Assembly: GCA_024213275.1 (NCBI GenBank)
Contig: JANAVG010000004.1
Span: 239,551 to 303,550, forward strand
DNA from: Rossellomorea sp. BNER
GTDB lineage: Bacteria > Bacillota > Bacilli > Bacillales > Bacillaceae_B
Direction: 5' to 3'
DNA length: 64,000 nucleotides
Of the stretch, positions 62,681 through 64,000 are shown piece by piece (position 1 is the stretch's first letter; each line of letters begins with the position of its first letter). The translations under genes and the position numbers were made by a program. The notes under the pieces were generated by a model that did not search any database, had not been told where the DNA came from, and saw only the letters and a list, made by a program, of their open reading frames with translations.

Positions 62681-63553
62681 ATGGAGGATATCTTACGTCC
62701 TATCTATCAAGAAAGGGCAAGCCACCCCAATACTCTTGGAGTTTTAATGATTGATTATAGAGAAAAGGGAAGCCCGGTTACAGATACATTTGATATTGTA
62801 TTACTAATCATTGTTAAAGAGGCAGAACAGCCACTATTCATTAAACATTACACTTATTTAAATCAAAAAGCAGCCATGCATATTGTAAGTGAAGATCAAC
62901 TTAAAGAATGGATGCTTCTTGGTTCAAATCGAAGAATCATTGATTGGATCTTTAACGGAAAAATACTCTTTGATCGCAATGAGTATATTACTAACCTTAA
63001 ATTAGAACTCAGGGAATTTCCCTTCTATGGAAGAAAAATTAAAATTGGCTTGGAATTTGCAAAGCTAATAAGAAGATATATGGATGGAAAAGTCTTTTTC
63101 GAAAACAAACACTATCTAGATGCCTATAACCATATTGTTCATTCTCTTCATCATTTAGCCAGATTAGCCGTGATCGAAAATGGTTTTCATCCGGAAGTGA
63201 CAGTATGGAATCAAGTAAAACAAATCGAACCAGAAATCTTTAAACTCTATGAAGAGCTGGTAAGCAGTGAAGAAGATTTACAAAAAAGATTGGAGCTTTT
63301 ATTTATTGCAAGTGAATTCTTAATCCATTCGCGTACGAATACAAGCGTGGAACATCTATTAGTTGTCATGAGAGAAAAAGAGCAATGGAGTTTTCAAGAG
63401 CTGCAAAATCATGAAGAGATCAAACAGTATTCAGTTGATTTAGGAATGTTAATAGAGTTCCTAACAGAAAAAAATGTGATTGAAGTAGTGAATGTAGAAA
63501 CAAAAGGACAAGGAGTTTATCATCGATATTATCGAGTTGAGAAAAAATTATAG
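62681..63553 (+). CDS. ygxA: YgxA, nucleotidyltransferase-like protein
   Basis: 290-residue soluble protein. The N-terminal third has a degenerate nucleotidyltransferase look (LGVLMIDYREKGSPVTDTFD), followed by a helical substrate-domain-like part and a C-terminal winged-helix-like end. ATG 62681 follows GGAGG by 8 bases. In B. subtilis ygxA stands immediately before the rrnD operon, exactly as here. Enzymatic activity is not established. Confidence 0.88.
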   Translation: MEDILRPIYQERASHPNTLGVLMIDYREKGSPVTDTFDIVLLIIVKEAEQPLFIKHYTYLNQKAAMHIVSEDQLKEWMLLGSNRRIIDWIFNGKILFDRNEYITNLKLELREFPFYGRKIKIGLEFAKLIRRYMDGKVFFENKHYLDAYNHIVHSLHHLARLAVIENGFHPEVTVWNQVKQIEPEIFKLYEELVSSEEDLQKRLELLFIASEFLIHSRTNTSVEHLLVVMREKEQWSFQELQNHEEIKQYSVDLGMLIEFLTEKNVIEVVNVETKGQGVYHRYYRVEKKL

Positions 63554-63571
63554 TAAAATATCAATATTGTA

Positions 63572-63600
63572 TTGACTTTAAATGATAGAGTTGATATATT
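63572..63600 (+). promoter_or_regulatory. rrn promoter P1
   Basis: TTGACT (63572-63577) and TATATT (63595-63600) with 17-bp spacing, beginning 18 bases after the ygxA stop. Tandem promoters are normal for Bacillus rRNA operons. Confidence 0.75.
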
Positions 63601-63669
63601 AATAAACGTCGCTGCTGAACGACGTCCTTAAACCGGTCAGTGGCGACTAAAAAAACTTCAAAAAAGTTA

Positions 63670-63699
63670 TTGACACAAATAACCTTTAGATGGTAAGAT
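63670..63699 (+). promoter_or_regulatory. rrn promoter P2
   Basis: TTGACA (63670-63675) and TAAGAT (63694-63699) with 18-bp spacing. The transcript leader then contains CCTTGAAAACTGAACAA (63735-63751), the usual pre-16S leader sequence of Bacillus. Confidence 0.8.
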
Positions 63700-63827
63700 A
63701 ATAAAGTCGCTTCAAACGGAGCGTACGCATTGAACCTTGAAAACTGAACAAGACAAAACGTCAACGTTAATTCTAAAAGATTTACAACGTAAGAATATAA
63801 TTCTTACACAAATGAGCAAGTCAAACT

Positions 63828-64000
<173 letters not shown>

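Noticed and set aside
63561..63764. 67-codon minus-strand frame between ygxA and 16S
   Set aside because: It lies across two clear rrn promoters and the pre-16S leader.

Overview
The window is low-GC Firmicute DNA and ends inside the first bases of a 16S rRNA gene of Bacillaceae type (start near 63828). Strong ribosome binding sites, GTG and TTG starts, gamma-type SASP, SspK, YfhD and YfhE spore proteins and PerR all point to an aerobic spore-forming Bacillus-like organism. From about 29.8 kb to the end, the gene order follows the Bacillus subtilis yfhD-yfhE-yfhF-recX-yfhH-sspK-yfhJ-yfhP-mutY-yfhS-fabL-sspE-ygaB-ygaC-ygaD-ygaE-gsaB-ygaF-perR-ygzB-ygxA-rrn block, with accessory modules inserted at definite points. 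I cannot name the species.

Layout. 0-3.4 kb: DinB-fold protein, a 5'-nucleotidase-like phosphatase and an MFS transporter. 3.6-19 kb: one large plus-strand catabolic locus. It holds a GsiB/Opp-type transporter (binding protein, two permeases, two ATPases), two sugar-phosphate-isomerase-like TIM barrels, a Gfo/Idh/MocA dehydrogenase, a ROK repressor, an asparaginase-II family enzyme, a 1033-residue acetyltransferase fused to a long beta-rich region, and an amidohydrolase. This looks like an uptake and breakdown route for a nitrogen-containing sugar conjugate whose substrate is not evident. 19-29.8 kb: small accessory genes (YbaN-like, DUF2269-like, ASCH, AprX-like protease, TetR with YhgE-like exporter, VOC, AraC), a small glycine-rich membrane protein and a protein with 14 perfect-length 12-residue repeats. 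29.8-41.5 kb: the conserved yfh/yga block. 41.9-47.6 kb: a second peptide transporter in D-F-A-B-C order with a possible CodY site. 47.6-55.3 kb: YgaE, a divergent glutamate synthase-like protein with a perfect cre site upstream, and GsaB. 55.4-58.7 kb: an ABC-2 exporter and a potassium channel. 58.8-63.6 kb: Bcp, a frameshifted D-2-hydroxyacid dehydrogenase, PduO-type adenosyltransferase, PerR, YgzB and YgxA. 63.57 kb onward: tandem rrn promoters and 16S.

The intergenic DNA is unusually structured. I find about ten copies of a 90-120 bp hairpin element built around GGAACCAC/GTGGTTCC. There are four arrays of a GGACAAAT motif spaced almost exactly 21 bp apart, three of them with the same header, and one array of GTGCAT spaced 20/21 bp. 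There is a 54-bp perfect palindrome with 31-bp direct repeats, a GC-rich 128-bp element, and a family starting GGCTnTTTTCG. No phage, transposase, CRISPR or tRNA was seen. All assignments come from reading the sequence and from recall of protein families; no database search was run.
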